From the NCBI GenBank assembly GCA_964511015.1, contig CAZEDX010000037.1, positions 1 through 41,746 of the forward strand: DNA of 41,746 bases, written 5' to 3'. Shown here in pieces: positions 15,302-24,752 of the stretch. A program made the position numbers and the translations under genes. The DNA is from FEN-1099 sp964511015. Its GTDB lineage: Bacteria > Lernaellota > Lernaellaia > Lernaellales > Lernaellaceae. Positions within the stretch are counted from its first letter, which is position 1; the number at the start of each line of letters is the position of its first letter. The notes beneath the pieces are model-generated. The model searched no databases, was not told the origin of the DNA, and saw only the letters and a program-made list of their open reading frames with translations.

Positions 15302-15337
15302 ACCACTGTTACCACCCCCTTCTGGAGGCCACTGACC

Positions 15338-15562
15338 ATGCCCAAAAAGAAAGCCAAACGCGACGTCGAAAAGGCGTATCCGAAACATCTGTTCATCGCC
15401 AAGCTGCGCCGCCTGGCCGACGCGCTGGAAAGCGGCAAGACGTTCCGCCTGCAGGTCGCCGGCGTGCGCGTCGCCGTGCCGCAAAACGCGGTGATCAACA
15501 TCGAGCACGAATGCGAAGACGGCGCGGAGGAAACCGAGTTCCAGATGAAGTGGGAAAGCTAG
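15338..15562 (+). CDS. Amphi-Trp domain protein
   Basis: The 74-residue protein has the small alpha/beta fold of the amphi-Trp domain: an N-terminal basic stretch, a helix (FIAKLRRLADALESG), then strands ending FRLQVAGVRVAVP and INIEHECED, closing with ETEFQMKWES (Trp in the last strand). Its length is usual for this family (70-90). GGAGG lies ten bases before ATG 15338. The exact function of the family is unknown. It follows the PDZ fragment and faces the 15605-16426 lipoprotein. Confidence 0.75.
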   Translation: MPKKKAKRDVEKAYPKHLFIAKLRRLADALESGKTFRLQVAGVRVAVPQNAVINIEHECEDGAEETEFQMKWES

Positions 15563-15604
15563 GGGGCAGACCGCGGCGGCCTGCCCCGTGAATACCGTCC
15601 GGCG

Positions 15605-16426
15605 CTACTTGGCGTTGCGCACGCAGCGCACGCAATCCTCGGCGTATTCGACCGTGTCGTAGTTCAGGTGGCCGTCGACGAAATCGACGATCCACTGGAA
15701 CGGGTCTTCGTTGTCCTCGAGCTTGGCCGCGGTGGCGGACCACACGATGTCGCAGTGGTCGTCGCCGCCCGGCAGGTAAGGGTTGATCTCCTTGGGCAGG
15801 TAGTAGCCCCACGGATGCGTCCCTTCCCACGAAACGCACCCTTCGCACATGGCATTGAGACAGTCGTCTTCCTGGGTGCAGGAAGTGGTTACGTCACACT
15901 CGCCGCCGGTCACCGTGAGCGGGCAGCCGCGGACCAGCGAACGCAGTTCGTCGATGGTCGGCACCCGCCAGTCGTCATGGCCGCCAAGTTCCAGGTTGGC
16001 GCAATAGTTTTGCGCCTGTTCCCAGCTCAACTTGGCTTCCGCGTTCACCTGCCAGAGCAGGTCCGTCTCGCCGTCTTTCCAGGTGTCTGCGAACTCCAGT
16101 TCCTCGTCGCAATCGTAGATACATTCGCCGTAGCACAGATTGTCGGTGACCATGCATTCGCGCGTGCAGCTCAGCCAAGACGAGCTGTGTTCGGCGAAAC
16201 GCTCTTCGCACCGCGCCCGGCCCTCTTCCTCGTCGAGCGGACCGCCCATCTGGTCGAGGTTGGGCAGGTCACAGCGGTACAGGTATTCGACATAGGTTTC
16301 GCAGAACGACTCGAGCGCGCCGCCGCCGTCGTCGTCGTCGTCATCACCGCACGACGTGACCATGATCAGACCGAACAGAATCGCCATTGCCGTCAACGCA
16401 CAAAGGGGTACAAATCCAAGTTTCAT
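15605..16426 (-). CDS. Cys-rich lipoprotein with a DUF1566/Lcl-type C-terminal domain
   Basis: ATG 16426 is preferred over 16465 because AGGAGGG lies just upstream. The signal peptide (LCALTAMAILFGLIMVTSC) ends at a lipobox Cys followed by DDDDDD. Many cysteines in the middle (YRCDL, LSCTRECMVTDNLCYGECIYDC) predict disulfides. The C-terminal half has the Lcl motif order WEQAQNYCANL, HDDWRVPTIDELRSLV, then VWSATAAK and a VRCVRNAK end. This fold is C-type-lectin-like and is used in surface adhesion. Ligand unknown. Confidence 0.75.
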   Translation of the reverse strand: MKLGFVPLCALTAMAILFGLIMVTSCGDDDDDDGGGALESFCETYVEYLYRCDLPNLDQMGGPLDEEEGRARCEERFAEHSSSWLSCTRECMVTDNLCYGECIYDCDEELEFADTWKDGETDLLWQVNAEAKLSWEQAQNYCANLELGGHDDWRVPTIDELRSLVRGCPLTVTGGECDVTTSCTQEDDCLNAMCEGCVSWEGTHPWGYYLPKEINPYLPGGDDHCDIVWSATAAKLEDNEDPFQWIVDFVDGHLNYDTVEYAEDCVRCVRNAK

Positions 16427-16649
16427 GATTACCCTCCTGGCAAAGATACTACCTCGATTCGCCAAAGAGGGTCAAATCGAGAGGCGGGAGAACCTAGGTT
16501 CGGGCGCCGGGACCCTTCACTCAACCGACAGGATGAACCGGATCGCAAGGATTCGCCGGATCCGGAGTTCTTTCTAACGGATCGCATCGGACCGGCAGAA
16601 TCGTCTTCGCCCTCTTCACTCTTCCGCGACTCCAACGTCTCGCCTTTGT
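16427..16649. other. Gap with dispersed short repeats
   Basis: There is no gene between the Lcl lipoprotein and the SurA-N-like gene. 16496-16516 matches 30117-30136. 16533-16562 contains a GGAT-rich tandem (GGATGAACC, GGATCGC, GGATTCGCC, GGATCC) of a type common in intergenic DNA of environmental genomes. Confidence 0.5.
16496..16516 (+). repeat. Short dispersed repeat, copy 1
   Basis: AGGTTCGGGCGCCGGGACCC plus T matches 30117-30136 with a one-base difference. Both lie in gaps between genes. The core is palindrome-like (GGTTCGGG, CCGGGACC). Confidence 0.5.
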
Positions 16650-17201
16650 TTACCGCGTGGCTCGTTCTATCGCCTTACGGTCGAGTTCGACGCGCGCGGT
16701 CCTTCGCAATTCGAGCATCAATGCATCGTAGCGTTGTCGGGCTTCGGTGTAGATCAACCGTTTCTTGACGAACACCCGGTAACGCGCGAAATCCGCCGGT
16801 GAATGGTTGGGGTAGTGGTCGGCGAAGTATTGTCGCGTCTGTTCTTCGGTCACCAGAATTTGGGCGTAGACGTTTTCGTCGAGGTATTTTCGAACCACCT
16901 CTTGACGTATTAGGCCGGATCCGTACTTGCCGCGCGCGGTCTGATAGATGAGTTCCGCATTGACCGCGTCGTCGACAACCTGTTGCACCAGCTTTTCGAA
17001 CGGCATATTCGTCCGCGTACCGCCCGCCTCGCGCAGGTTCTTTTTCAGATCGGCGATCGACAGGGGCTGGCCGTTGACCCGAGCAAACACACTACTTGTA
17101 TGATCCGCACATCCGACTGTGAATAAGACAGGCACGATGAACAACAAAACCTGCCACAAGAAACAACGCAATTGGCTGTTCCTCACTTGCCGTGGTCCCA
17201 T
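16650..17201 (-). CDS. SurA-N/PrsA-like lipoprotein without PPIase domain
   Basis: The 183-residue protein has a signal peptide (CFLWQVLLFIVPVLFTVGC) with Cys31 as lipid anchor. It is followed by a chaperone-like N-terminal domain typical of SurA/PrsA (FARVNGQPLSIADLKKNL, VVDDAVNAELIYQTAR, RKYLDENVYAQILVTEEQ, QYFADHYP). The parvulin domain that normally follows is absent. It probably holds unfolded exported proteins. The upstream tandem lipoprotein overlaps its start by 19 bases. A GTG at 17186, which overlaps the stop as GTGA, is an alternative start. Third gene in an operon with the two paralogous lipoproteins, so it may help fold them. Confidence 0.72.
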   Translation of the reverse strand: MGPRQVRNSQLRCFLWQVLLFIVPVLFTVGCADHTSSVFARVNGQPLSIADLKKNLREAGGTRTNMPFEKLVQQVVDDAVNAELIYQTARGKYGSGLIRQEVVRKYLDENVYAQILVTEEQTRQYFADHYPNHSPADFARYRVFVKKRLIYTEARQRYDALMLELRRTARVELDRKAIERATR

Positions 17202-17851
17202 TCATAGACGAGGAACTCAACCGGCAGATCCGTTTTGTCGAGGGTCACAAAATGATAGGGCGTCTGCGTATCGGCAGGCCCATCTTCGTGACAGGAATTC
17301 CAGTACACCAGCGCCGTGATCTTTTCGCCGTCGTTATAGACACCACAGATTTCGATGGAACTGCACAATCCTTGGGCCGAGTACCCTACCGCTCCCAGAA
17401 CCATCGATTCGTCGAAATCGATCTCGCAAACGGCAATATAGTCCGGTAAAGCGGCCTCCAGTTCTGCTTGGCTGGTAATCAACAGTGTGTGGGGCTGCGG
17501 GTCGACCATGTAGTCTTCCCACTCGGCGTCAGCACTGAACATGTTTTCGCCGTCGCAAATAAGAGTCGCAATCGAAACCTGCTCGCCCAAACCATCACGT
17601 GGAATCTCTTCACAGCTATTGATCACCGTATCGTCATCGATATCGTCGTCGGTGTCGTCGTCAGCGTCATCGTCCGAGTCGTCGTCAATATCATCGTCGG
17701 TATCGTCATCGCCGTCGTCGTCCAGGTCGTCATCGGTGATATCGTCGTCCACAACGTCGTCATTGCTCGCGCACGCGGAAAGGGAGGCGAGACCAACGAA
17801 CAACGCCGAGAGAAGAGCCAACACCACCAAGATCACTGCCTTGCCGTACAA
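17183..17851 (-). CDS. Asp-rich lipoprotein, tandem paralogue B
   Basis: The protein is about 220 residues, with a signal peptide, lipobox (LASLSAC) and a DDDIDDDS-type spacer of about 50 residues. A C-terminal domain of about 140 residues is shared with its neighbour: VINSCEEIPRDGLGEQVS, GLCSSIEIC, YHFVTLDKTDLPVEF and a VYEW-HGK end. I choose TTG 17851 because GAAGG precedes it and the residues that follow (YGKAV) line up with the ATG-NGKAV start of the upstream copy. The frame itself is open up to ATG 17878. About half of the C-terminal residues match between copies. Six cysteines are conserved. Function unknown. Confidence 0.75.
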   Translation of the reverse strand: MYGKAVILVVLALLSALFVGLASLSACASNDDVVDDDITDDDLDDDGDDDTDDDIDDDSDDDADDDTDDDIDDDTVINSCEEIPRDGLGEQVSIATLICDGENMFSADAEWEDYMVDPQPHTLLITSQAELEAALPDYIAVCEIDFDESMVLGAVGYSAQGLCSSIEICGVYNDGEKITALVYWNSCHEDGPADTQTPYHFVTLDKTDLPVEFLVYEWDHGK

Positions 17852-17859
17852 AGCAGCCT

Positions 17860-18516
17860 TCACTTCCCGTGGCTCCATTCGTACACCACGAACTCGATGG
17901 GCAACTCTGTCTTGGCGATGGTCACAAAATGGTACGGCGTTGCCGTTTCGGTTGGTCCGTCTTCGCTACAGTTGTCATAGTACACCAAAACCGTTCGCGT
18001 GGTGGGGTCATCGTAGACATCGCAGATTTCGATCGAGCTGCACAACCCAAGGTTCGAATAGCCGATTGCTCCGACGATCATCGACAACTCGAAATCCACG
18101 TCGCAGGGCAATTCGTATTCCGGAAAAGCGGCTACCAGTTCTTCCTGGCTGCGGATCACCAACGTAATCGGATGTGGTCCGTGCATATAGTCATCCCATT
18201 CATCATAGTCAACGAACATCTCTTCCCCGTTGCAGACAAGGGTTTCCATCGACACCTGCTCGCCCAAGCCATCACGTGGGATCTCTTCACAGCTATTGAT
18301 CACCGTGTCGTCATCGACATCGTCGTCGGTGTCGTCGTCCGAATCGTCATCGAGATCATCATCGTTATCGTCGTCAAGATCGTCGTCGTTGTCGTCATCG
18401 AGGTCGTCGTCGGAAACGTCGTCGTCGTCGCCGGCACAGGCCGCAAAAAAGATGAGACCAGCGGTCATTGCCGAAACGAGAATCGTTATCGCCCACATCA
18501 CTGCCTTGCCGTTCAT
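17860..18516 (-). CDS. Asp-rich lipoprotein, tandem paralogue A
   Basis: The 218-residue protein starts at ATG 18516 with AGGAG upstream. The signal peptide (ITILVSAMTAGLIFFAAC) ends at Cys27, then come about 45 residues of DDD(L/N/S/T) units. The C-terminal domain (from VINSCEEIPRDGLG) matches paralogue B with the same cysteines, the same SIEIC and YHFVT motifs and the same end. Domain identity is unknown. The residue pattern (strand-turn-strand with the conserved pair ELEAAL/EELVAAF) suggests a small beta-rich fold. First gene of a three-gene run ending in the SurA-N-like chaperone. Confidence 0.78.
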   Translation of the reverse strand: MNGKAVMWAITILVSAMTAGLIFFAACAGDDDDVSDDDLDDDNDDDLDDDNDDDLDDDSDDDTDDDVDDDTVINSCEEIPRDGLGEQVSMETLVCNGEEMFVDYDEWDDYMHGPHPITLVIRSQEELVAAFPEYELPCDVDFELSMIVGAIGYSNLGLCSSIEICDVYDDPTTRTVLVYYDNCSEDGPTETATPYHFVTIAKTELPIEFVVYEWSHGK

Positions 18517-18530
18517 GGCGTATCTCCTTT

Positions 18531-20978
18531 CTACCGGTAGAACAGGTAGAGGTCATCGCCCGAGCCACAACTGTAGCACGGACCTTCGGGATCGTCGCGA
18601 TCGAGGTCTTCCCAAAAATAGGCCCAGTAGATCGTCCGCTCGTAACCTGTCGGCACGAAATCGGCCGTGATCACCAATTTGTAGGGTTTGCCGCCGACGA
18701 AATCGTCGAAATTCGCTTCGTTGTCGTCACGAATGAATTGGAGCTTCTGGTCTTCGTCGCTGGTATGGGTTTCGCAGATCCAGACACCAAGGTTCAAGTA
18801 GCAGAGTTTGGCTGAGATCTGGGCGTTGTAGGGCCAGACTCCGGTGTTCGGTTCCGGCCACCACAGCGCTGCTTTCAGGAAGTTGACATCATCGTTGATG
18901 CTGCCTTGCGGATTGGACTCGGGGCCCAGGTATTGCGTGTATGTTTCCCCGTCGGCCAAAGAAACATAGCCGGTTTGCCAACGCCATGGTGAATCCATCC
19001 CTGCGTCCGTGGGCAGGCGAAGCCGCAGCCGGCCGGCACCGTATTCCGGCGAAAAAGCGTCGTCGCCGGTAGTGGTGCTGTTCTTCCGGTCGCCGAAGTT
19101 GAGCATGTTGGCGAACAGCCTACCGGGTTGGTTCGCCGCGGTCTGACCAAGATAGTAGATCAGGAAATCTTTAAATTCCGCTGCCGCGCCGGCGACGACC
19201 GGAGCGGCGTTGCTGGTGCCCTCATAACCGTTTGTGCAATCATAGCCATTGACACCGCCGTCGACGTCATGTCGCGCCCAACAACACTGGTCCGCAGGGG
19301 CCAATATGTCGGGCTTGATTCGTCCGTCGATGGTTGGACCGTTGGCGCTGAGTGCGAATCGCAAGCCTGTGGTATCAAACGTCGTGTTCGGCTGGTCGCC
19401 ATCGGCATTGTACGAACCGACAGCAAAAACCCCGGAGGCACCAGCCGGCGAGAGGACACGTGCCTCCGCGCAAGGACAGTATTGACTCGGCGGATCCGTG
19501 GAATCGGCGTTGTTGCCTGCCGCATTAACGAAAAAAATGCCGTCTTCATACGCGGCGTTTGCCGTGCCTGATTGTGTGTCCAGGCCTCTTGATTCGGTAG
19601 TGGAAGGGCATTCAGAGTAAACAACCTCGCCTCCGCAAGTGCGGCCAGAGGCGCTCCCCATCGACACGCTCAAGATGTCGACGTTCTCGGCGATAGCCGC
19701 TTCGAATTCGTCGACGTTATTGTGCGCTGGCCCGCCGGCGCTGATCAGACAGAACTCTACCTCCGCGGCGACTCCCGAGCGCCGCAAACGATCGGTTGTG
19801 GACGCGTAGTAGGAATCCTGCCCGTCCATCAGGTCTTGGCCGATGATGCCGACCATTCGTGTAGCATGTGAATTCTGCTCGGCGTCTTGGTTGACCGTCC
19901 CTTCGATACAGTTACCGAGATCGCAGTCGTATTGGTTGAAGACCCTTGTTCCGCTAGTGCTCTCTTTGAAGGAGTAGTGATTGGTGTTGAAGTAGGTGGA
20001 ATCGACAACGCCGACGTAGATGTCGGTGCAGGCGGTACGGCCGCTACTGCGGGCGCCCTGGAAATTAAGGCCGCTGTGGGTAATGCGGAAGAATTCGGTT
20101 TGCGTGACCTTTCGCAAGTCTTCGAAATAGACGTCTTGTATTTGCGGTTCGGATGTCTGGTGAACCAACAACACATCGTCTCTTTCGGCAATATCTTCAA
20201 CGGCCCAAACTGGGACCGCCGCATACAACGCGTTCACGGCCCAGTGTTGACTGAGGACTACACCGTCGTTTGCTTCAACGAATTCGACGATGGGGGCTTG
20301 AAGACCCTCGAAATGGGTGATTCGTTCATCAATGGCGTCGAGACGATTGATGTAGGCGTCCCAAGTAAAACCCGGCAAGCCGGAGTCGAGGTCGATATCC
20401 ACCCGAGGTAGGGCGAGTTTCGGTTGTTCCGCGTGTTGGATGGCTACGGTGACCTTTTCATCCGGGTCCATGTTCTTGAGTTGTTCGGCAAAATCCGGAT
20501 CTATTTTGTAGGGTTCTTCGACAGGCAGCACATCGGTATGCGAATCGATCACGGTTTGAATATATTTCTCGTTGGCCCCGGCCTCCTTGAGCGCTTCGAC
20601 GCGTTTTTCCCAAGAGACGGTTTCAATGTCGGCAGCCTCGATAACACTGTTCACGACAAACGAGTGTTTATCGCCGTCGTCGGGTTGCGTGTCTTCCACA
20701 CTGTCCACCACCGCATATACCGTTCCGTCGGGGCTGCGTGTCGAGTCGAATAAAAATAGTTTTTCGCCGTTGGCCTGTTCGATCCATGGGTGGCCAGTGA
20801 CTGTTTCGCTCAACAACTCGTTGTCGGAACTGAAGACCCGCTGTAAACGGTAGACTTCCTGTTCATCGGTCTGAGCTACAACCATCGTTGCGAAGGCCAA
20901 AACAGACACTACGAAACCGGCAAGGACCTTTTTCTTCACGTGTGACTTCCAAACTTTGTCCCAGTTCATCAATCCCAT
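18531..20978 (-). CDS. Secreted subtilisin-like serine protease (S8)
   Basis: The chosen start is ATG 20978, which opens a basic region and a signal helix (LAGFVVSVLAFATMVVA). The frame is open up to 21050. The 815-residue protein has a long propeptide-like N-terminus (to about residue 300), then the S8 core with catalytic Asp326 (YVGVVDSTYF), His371 (QNSHATRMVGIIG), oxyanion Asn489 (NAAGNN) and Ser589 (EGTSNAAPVVAGA). The core is followed by a C-terminal beta-sandwich domain (about 655-815) with four cysteines in its last half. The enzyme is probably active and exported. The lipoprotein operon at 18516 lies 15 bases downstream, so transcription may continue. Confidence 0.92.
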   Translation of the reverse strand: MGLMNWDKVWKSHVKKKVLAGFVVSVLAFATMVVAQTDEQEVYRLQRVFSSDNELLSETVTGHPWIEQANGEKLFLFDSTRSPDGTVYAVVDSVEDTQPDDGDKHSFVVNSVIEAADIETVSWEKRVEALKEAGANEKYIQTVIDSHTDVLPVEEPYKIDPDFAEQLKNMDPDEKVTVAIQHAEQPKLALPRVDIDLDSGLPGFTWDAYINRLDAIDERITHFEGLQAPIVEFVEANDGVVLSQHWAVNALYAAVPVWAVEDIAERDDVLLVHQTSEPQIQDVYFEDLRKVTQTEFFRITHSGLNFQGARSSGRTACTDIYVGVVDSTYFNTNHYSFKESTSGTRVFNQYDCDLGNCIEGTVNQDAEQNSHATRMVGIIGQDLMDGQDSYYASTTDRLRRSGVAAEVEFCLISAGGPAHNNVDEFEAAIAENVDILSVSMGSASGRTCGGEVVYSECPSTTESRGLDTQSGTANAAYEDGIFFVNAAGNNADSTDPPSQYCPCAEARVLSPAGASGVFAVGSYNADGDQPNTTFDTTGLRFALSANGPTIDGRIKPDILAPADQCCWARHDVDGGVNGYDCTNGYEGTSNAAPVVAGAAAEFKDFLIYYLGQTAANQPGRLFANMLNFGDRKNSTTTGDDAFSPEYGAGRLRLRLPTDAGMDSPWRWQTGYVSLADGETYTQYLGPESNPQGSINDDVNFLKAALWWPEPNTGVWPYNAQISAKLCYLNLGVWICETHTSDEDQKLQFIRDDNEANFDDFVGGKPYKLVITADFVPTGYERTIYWAYFWEDLDRDDPEGPCYSCGSGDDLYLFYR

Positions 20979-21083
20979 CAAGAGACATACACCTTTCTTT
21001 TTTATTGTCAACCGTCTTGGTTTGTCGCGTTTGAGACCAGGTGAGGGCACATTGACCGGGTCCGCCCATTGGCGACCCTATGC

Positions 21084-22022
21084 TTACCGCTTTCGCAGCC
21101 GGAACACCAGTTCGATGCGGTCGTTGGCCGGCACCTCGCCGATACCGTCGATAACGCGCGTCGATTTCCAGGTCAGCACGAAGTGGCTTTCGATGGGCAT
21201 GCCGAGGTCGAGGTCGAAGCGGCCCTGGTAGACCGCGTCGGTGAATTCCAGCGACTTGGTGCGTTCACCCTGCACCACCAGCCCCAGCGCCGGGGTGGTG
21301 CGCGCCGCGCCGGCCTGCCGGCCCGAGCCGGTCAGGTAGAGCAGCGAGCCTTCGCGCCGCATGAGGCGCACGTTCATCTCGACCGGGATGAAGCCGGTCA
21401 TCGGCGGGAAGACGCCGAAGTCGCCGCGCCAGGTCCAGGTCTTGGTCTTGCGCCAGTCGCCGCTGACGAACGTGGTCATCCAGGTCGGCGGGTTTTTCGG
21501 CAGGTGCGGATTGGGGTAGAGGGTCAGCCCGCGCACGTTGCGACTCCACTCGTCTTCAGTCAGAAAGTTTTCGGGCGGGGTGAGGCCGCGGAAGTCGCGC
21601 AACCAGCGCCCCTCGGCATCGACGACGACATGCAGGCCTTCGTCGACCGCGCCGGTGATGTAGCGCGCGCCTTCGGAGTGGTCATCGACGTCGCGCGGAT
21701 GGCTGCCCCACATCTCGACCGAGTAGGCCGGCTGGCCGAGCGCGGTCAGCACCGACTGGCCGAAAACCGGGCGTAGTGACAAGTGGGCCGCGCCGTCTTC
21801 GCGCACCGCAATCACCCGCAGGTCGTAGCGCGCCGACGACGCACGCGTCATCGGCCGCTCGGCGGCGGTCAACGGTTTGTGTTCGATCGTTTCGGCGAGC
21901 GATAACTCGAAGGAATTGCCCGCCTTGAACTTGTAAGCCGGATCGGCCGGACGGACGGGCACGGGTTTGGCGCAAGCAGCCAACGCGATAACCACCAACA
22001 GCAACAGGAACGCGCGTTTCAT
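21084..22022 (-). CDS. Lipoprotein of unknown function
   Basis: ATG 22022 is used because GAGGTG lies just upstream; the frame runs up to 22043. The signal peptide (AFLLLLVVIALAAC) ends at Cys17, then AKPVPVRPADP and a mixed alpha/beta body of about 290 residues. Motifs include YKFKAGNSFEL, YDLRVIAVREDG, TWTWRGDFGVFPP and the end NDRIELVFRLR. I recognise no family; the layout resembles DUF-type beta-barrel outer-surface lipoproteins. Its last 22 codons recur at 14816-14884 as a broken copy. Downstream of the large glycosidase-like gene, on the same strand. Confidence 0.7.
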   Translation of the reverse strand: MKRAFLLLLVVIALAACAKPVPVRPADPAYKFKAGNSFELSLAETIEHKPLTAAERPMTRASSARYDLRVIAVREDGAAHLSLRPVFGQSVLTALGQPAYSVEMWGSHPRDVDDHSEGARYITGAVDEGLHVVVDAEGRWLRDFRGLTPPENFLTEDEWSRNVRGLTLYPNPHLPKNPPTWMTTFVSGDWRKTKTWTWRGDFGVFPPMTGFIPVEMNVRLMRREGSLLYLTGSGRQAGAARTTPALGLVVQGERTKSLEFTDAVYQGRFDLDLGMPIESHFVLTWKSTRVIDGIGEVPANDRIELVFRLRKR

Positions 22023-22097
22023 GTTCACCTCGTGGACTTCCAAATTACCAGAATCCCTTCGGTTGAACAGACCCTCTTCCGCATCAGAAACCAGGGG

Positions 22098-24752
22098 TCA
22101 CTGGTCCGGCGTTAGTTCGTACATCACCCATTCGCGGGGGGCCAGTTTAAGGGGTATATTCACCGCCCGGCCGCCCTCCACGCGCTCGGTCGTAAGCACC
22201 CGCGCGGCGGCATGCGCCAGATCGATCCGACGCACGATGGCGGCGGTCATGCCGTAGGTGCGCGGATCGACCACCAGATTGCTATTTACCGTTTGGTTAG
22301 TTGCGTTCGCGAGCAGCAGCGCGACGGTGTTTTGGGTGGGGTGCCGCCAGGCGGTATGAATGACCGCCGACCCCGTCCAGGTGCCCGCATGGCAGGCGCG
22401 CGGACCGCTGATCGACGAGTAGTAGTCGTAGCTGTACGACACCGGCGGCGGCGCGGGGTCGAGCACGGCCGGTGGCTCCATCCGGCCCATGGTCAGATAG
22501 GGCGTGGCCGGCGAGGCGACACGCAAGGCAATGGCCTCACGAAGATAGTCCAGCTTGTCCGGATCGGCGCGGCGTACCTCGTCGCCGTAGGTCCAACCGC
22601 GCGGCATCTGATATCCCTGCCCCCAACTGGTCTGGAACGCGCAGGGGGTCTGGCCGGCGCAAGGGGTGGCATCGGGGTCGATGTTCGGCAGCCAGTCTAC
22701 GCCGGTGTTGAAGTAGATCAGCTCGACCACACCGCCCCACAGATACTCGCTGGCGGTGACCCAATAAAACGCGTCGCCGACGTCGAAGCTGATCTGAATC
22801 TTCCCGCCGGTGCGTAGCGCGCCGAGGTGGTGTTGCAGATAGGCCAGCAGTGGCACTTCCACGCCCGTGCCCTCCATCAGCCAGCGGTTGAAGTTGAGGA
22901 ACGCGCTCGGTTCGCCGACGTCGTCCGGTATGCGGTCGCGGTAGGGGCCGACGCCGCCGGCGCCCAGGTGCCAGAAGTCGACCAAATCGACATAGACCTC
23001 CGGCGGATTCTCGACGCCGTAGCGGAACCCACGCGGATTGGGTGTGCCGACAGCGAGATCCAACGCCTCGCGCGCTCCCTCGACGACAGCCCCGCCCGCG
23101 CCGGCCGGGTGGCCGTGCTCGTAGCCGGCTAGCGCAGCGTAACAGTCGTGGTTGGCCACGCCGAGGCCGAGGTCGAAGTACAGCCCATCCGCCGCCGGAG
23201 CGAACAGATTGACCAGCAGCTTGTCGCGCCAGTGGTACCAGTCGATGGTCATCGGATCGGCGACGCACAGCGTGTACCCCGCGCCCGGGTAGCGCGGATT
23301 CCAGTAGATGAATCCGCCGGGGTCGCCGAGCGGGCCGTACTGCACGTGCTCGATCCACGGCGCGCCGATCTCGTCGGCCGCAGCGGCGAAGCCCTCCCAC
23401 CCGTTGTAGCCGGAATGCACGAGTTGGTCGTACAGGAACGGCATGGCGTAGTCGCCACCCGCGCGCGCGGCGGCGTAATTGTCGGCGGTCGCGCCCTGCA
23501 GCGGCGACCAGTACGCCTCATCCCACGCGGCCTGGTGAAACGCGGTGAACTGCTCGAGTTCGGGCGCCCCCATCGGGTGGAAATCCCACCCCAGCACGTA
23601 GAGCAGCCGGGCCGCGTCGATGCCGTCGACGAGCGCTTCGTGAAAGGCGGCGATCCAGGCTTGTTGGTCCTCGCGCGCGGACAGGCCGAACACGCTGGCG
23701 CCGACGCGTTCGAAAAATTCGCGTTCGGCCGGCGCGCGTTGCGCGATGGGGTCCGAAGCCCACACCTGTTGGTCGGACCACTGGCGGTAGATTTCCGCCG
23801 CTTCGGTCCATTCGCCGGTGTCGAGCCAGCGCAGCACCACCGGGTACGGCGGTTCGTACACGCCGGCGCCGGCGACGTCTTCCACATCGGGGTTCTCGTG
23901 CGTCACGTCCAGCGTGCCGACCACGCCGTCGAGCGAGCCCGGCCGCCCGCGGTCGGACAGGCCGAAGAATTTCACGCTGAAGGTGTCGTCCGGCGTGTAG
24001 ACCAGCAAGCCGCCGTCGCCGGGGTGCAGATAGGCCATGAGCTGCGCCATGGTTTCGTGGCCGTCGGGGTAGCGCTGGTTGGCGAGCGCGTAGGGGTCGG
24101 GGCCGTCTTCGATCAGGCGCTTGAGCGGGTCGGACAGCAACAGCCCGCCTTCCTTCGAGCACAGGAACTGGTCGCTGGCGCCGTCGCCGTTGAGCGGGGC
24201 CAACCCGGGCAGAATCGGGTAGCGCACGCGGTAGGTCAGGTGGTTTTGGCGCGGGTAGACGCGCACCGTCGCGCGCAGCTCGGGCAGCTCTTCACTCACG
24301 CGCCACTCGACTTCGATCTGCGGCAGCGGCCACAGGTAATTCCAGCGCAGCACGAGCTTGGTCGCGGTCTGGGTGATGATCGCCGGCGCGCGCTCCGGCA
24401 GGTCGAGCGTGACGATCTCGAGTTTCTCCGGCTGCAGCGGCTTGGCGCGGATCTCCTCGATCTCGACCGGCGGCACGTGCGCCGTGTGCCGCTCGGGGTC
24501 GAGCAGCGACCGGACCGTGCCCAGATGCCGGTCCTCGACCTGGACGATGCGGCCGGTGTCGCGATCGAAATAGATCGCCGCCTGGTCGTTGCCGAGGGTG
24601 ATGGGCAGCCGTGCGTGAGCAGTGGGCAGATCGGGGTCGGGCGTGGCCGCGGACTGGCCGGCGACGAGCGCGTCCGGATCGGCGGGTGCTCCGCAGGCCA
24701 CCAAAGCCATGCCGAGCAGAACACACCACCACCCCGCGCCGCGTCGGAGCAT
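22098..24752 (-). CDS. Large lipoprotein, glycoside-hydrolase-like (DUF6259 type)
   Basis: From ATG 24752 the 884-residue protein has a signal peptide (WWCVLLGMALVAC) and lipid Cys. The N-terminal beta domain (LPITLGNDQAAIYFDRDTGRI, LVLRWNYLWPLPQIEVEWRV) is like the beta-sandwich before many GH barrels. The middle (about 300-700) is a probable (beta/alpha)8 region with YVLGWDFHPMGAPE, YFDLGLGVANHDCYAAL and VYVDLVDFWHLG, plus acidic residues that could be catalytic. The C-terminal beta domain ends LPLKLAPREWVMYELTPDQ-like. The plan matches what I recall for DUF6259 proteins. Substrate and catalytic residues are not established. It may work with the glycosidase at 3887. Confidence 0.65.
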   Translation of the reverse strand: MLRRGAGWWCVLLGMALVACGAPADPDALVAGQSAATPDPDLPTAHARLPITLGNDQAAIYFDRDTGRIVQVEDRHLGTVRSLLDPERHTAHVPPVEIEEIRAKPLQPEKLEIVTLDLPERAPAIITQTATKLVLRWNYLWPLPQIEVEWRVSEELPELRATVRVYPRQNHLTYRVRYPILPGLAPLNGDGASDQFLCSKEGGLLLSDPLKRLIEDGPDPYALANQRYPDGHETMAQLMAYLHPGDGGLLVYTPDDTFSVKFFGLSDRGRPGSLDGVVGTLDVTHENPDVEDVAGAGVYEPPYPVVLRWLDTGEWTEAAEIYRQWSDQQVWASDPIAQRAPAEREFFERVGASVFGLSAREDQQAWIAAFHEALVDGIDAARLLYVLGWDFHPMGAPELEQFTAFHQAAWDEAYWSPLQGATADNYAAARAGGDYAMPFLYDQLVHSGYNGWEGFAAAADEIGAPWIEHVQYGPLGDPGGFIYWNPRYPGAGYTLCVADPMTIDWYHWRDKLLVNLFAPAADGLYFDLGLGVANHDCYAALAGYEHGHPAGAGGAVVEGAREALDLAVGTPNPRGFRYGVENPPEVYVDLVDFWHLGAGGVGPYRDRIPDDVGEPSAFLNFNRWLMEGTGVEVPLLAYLQHHLGALRTGGKIQISFDVGDAFYWVTASEYLWGGVVELIYFNTGVDWLPNIDPDATPCAGQTPCAFQTSWGQGYQMPRGWTYGDEVRRADPDKLDYLREAIALRVASPATPYLTMGRMEPPAVLDPAPPPVSYSYDYYSSISGPRACHAGTWTGSAVIHTAWRHPTQNTVALLLANATNQTVNSNLVVDPRTYGMTAAIVRRIDLAHAAARVLTTERVEGGRAVNIPLKLAPREWVMYELTPDQ

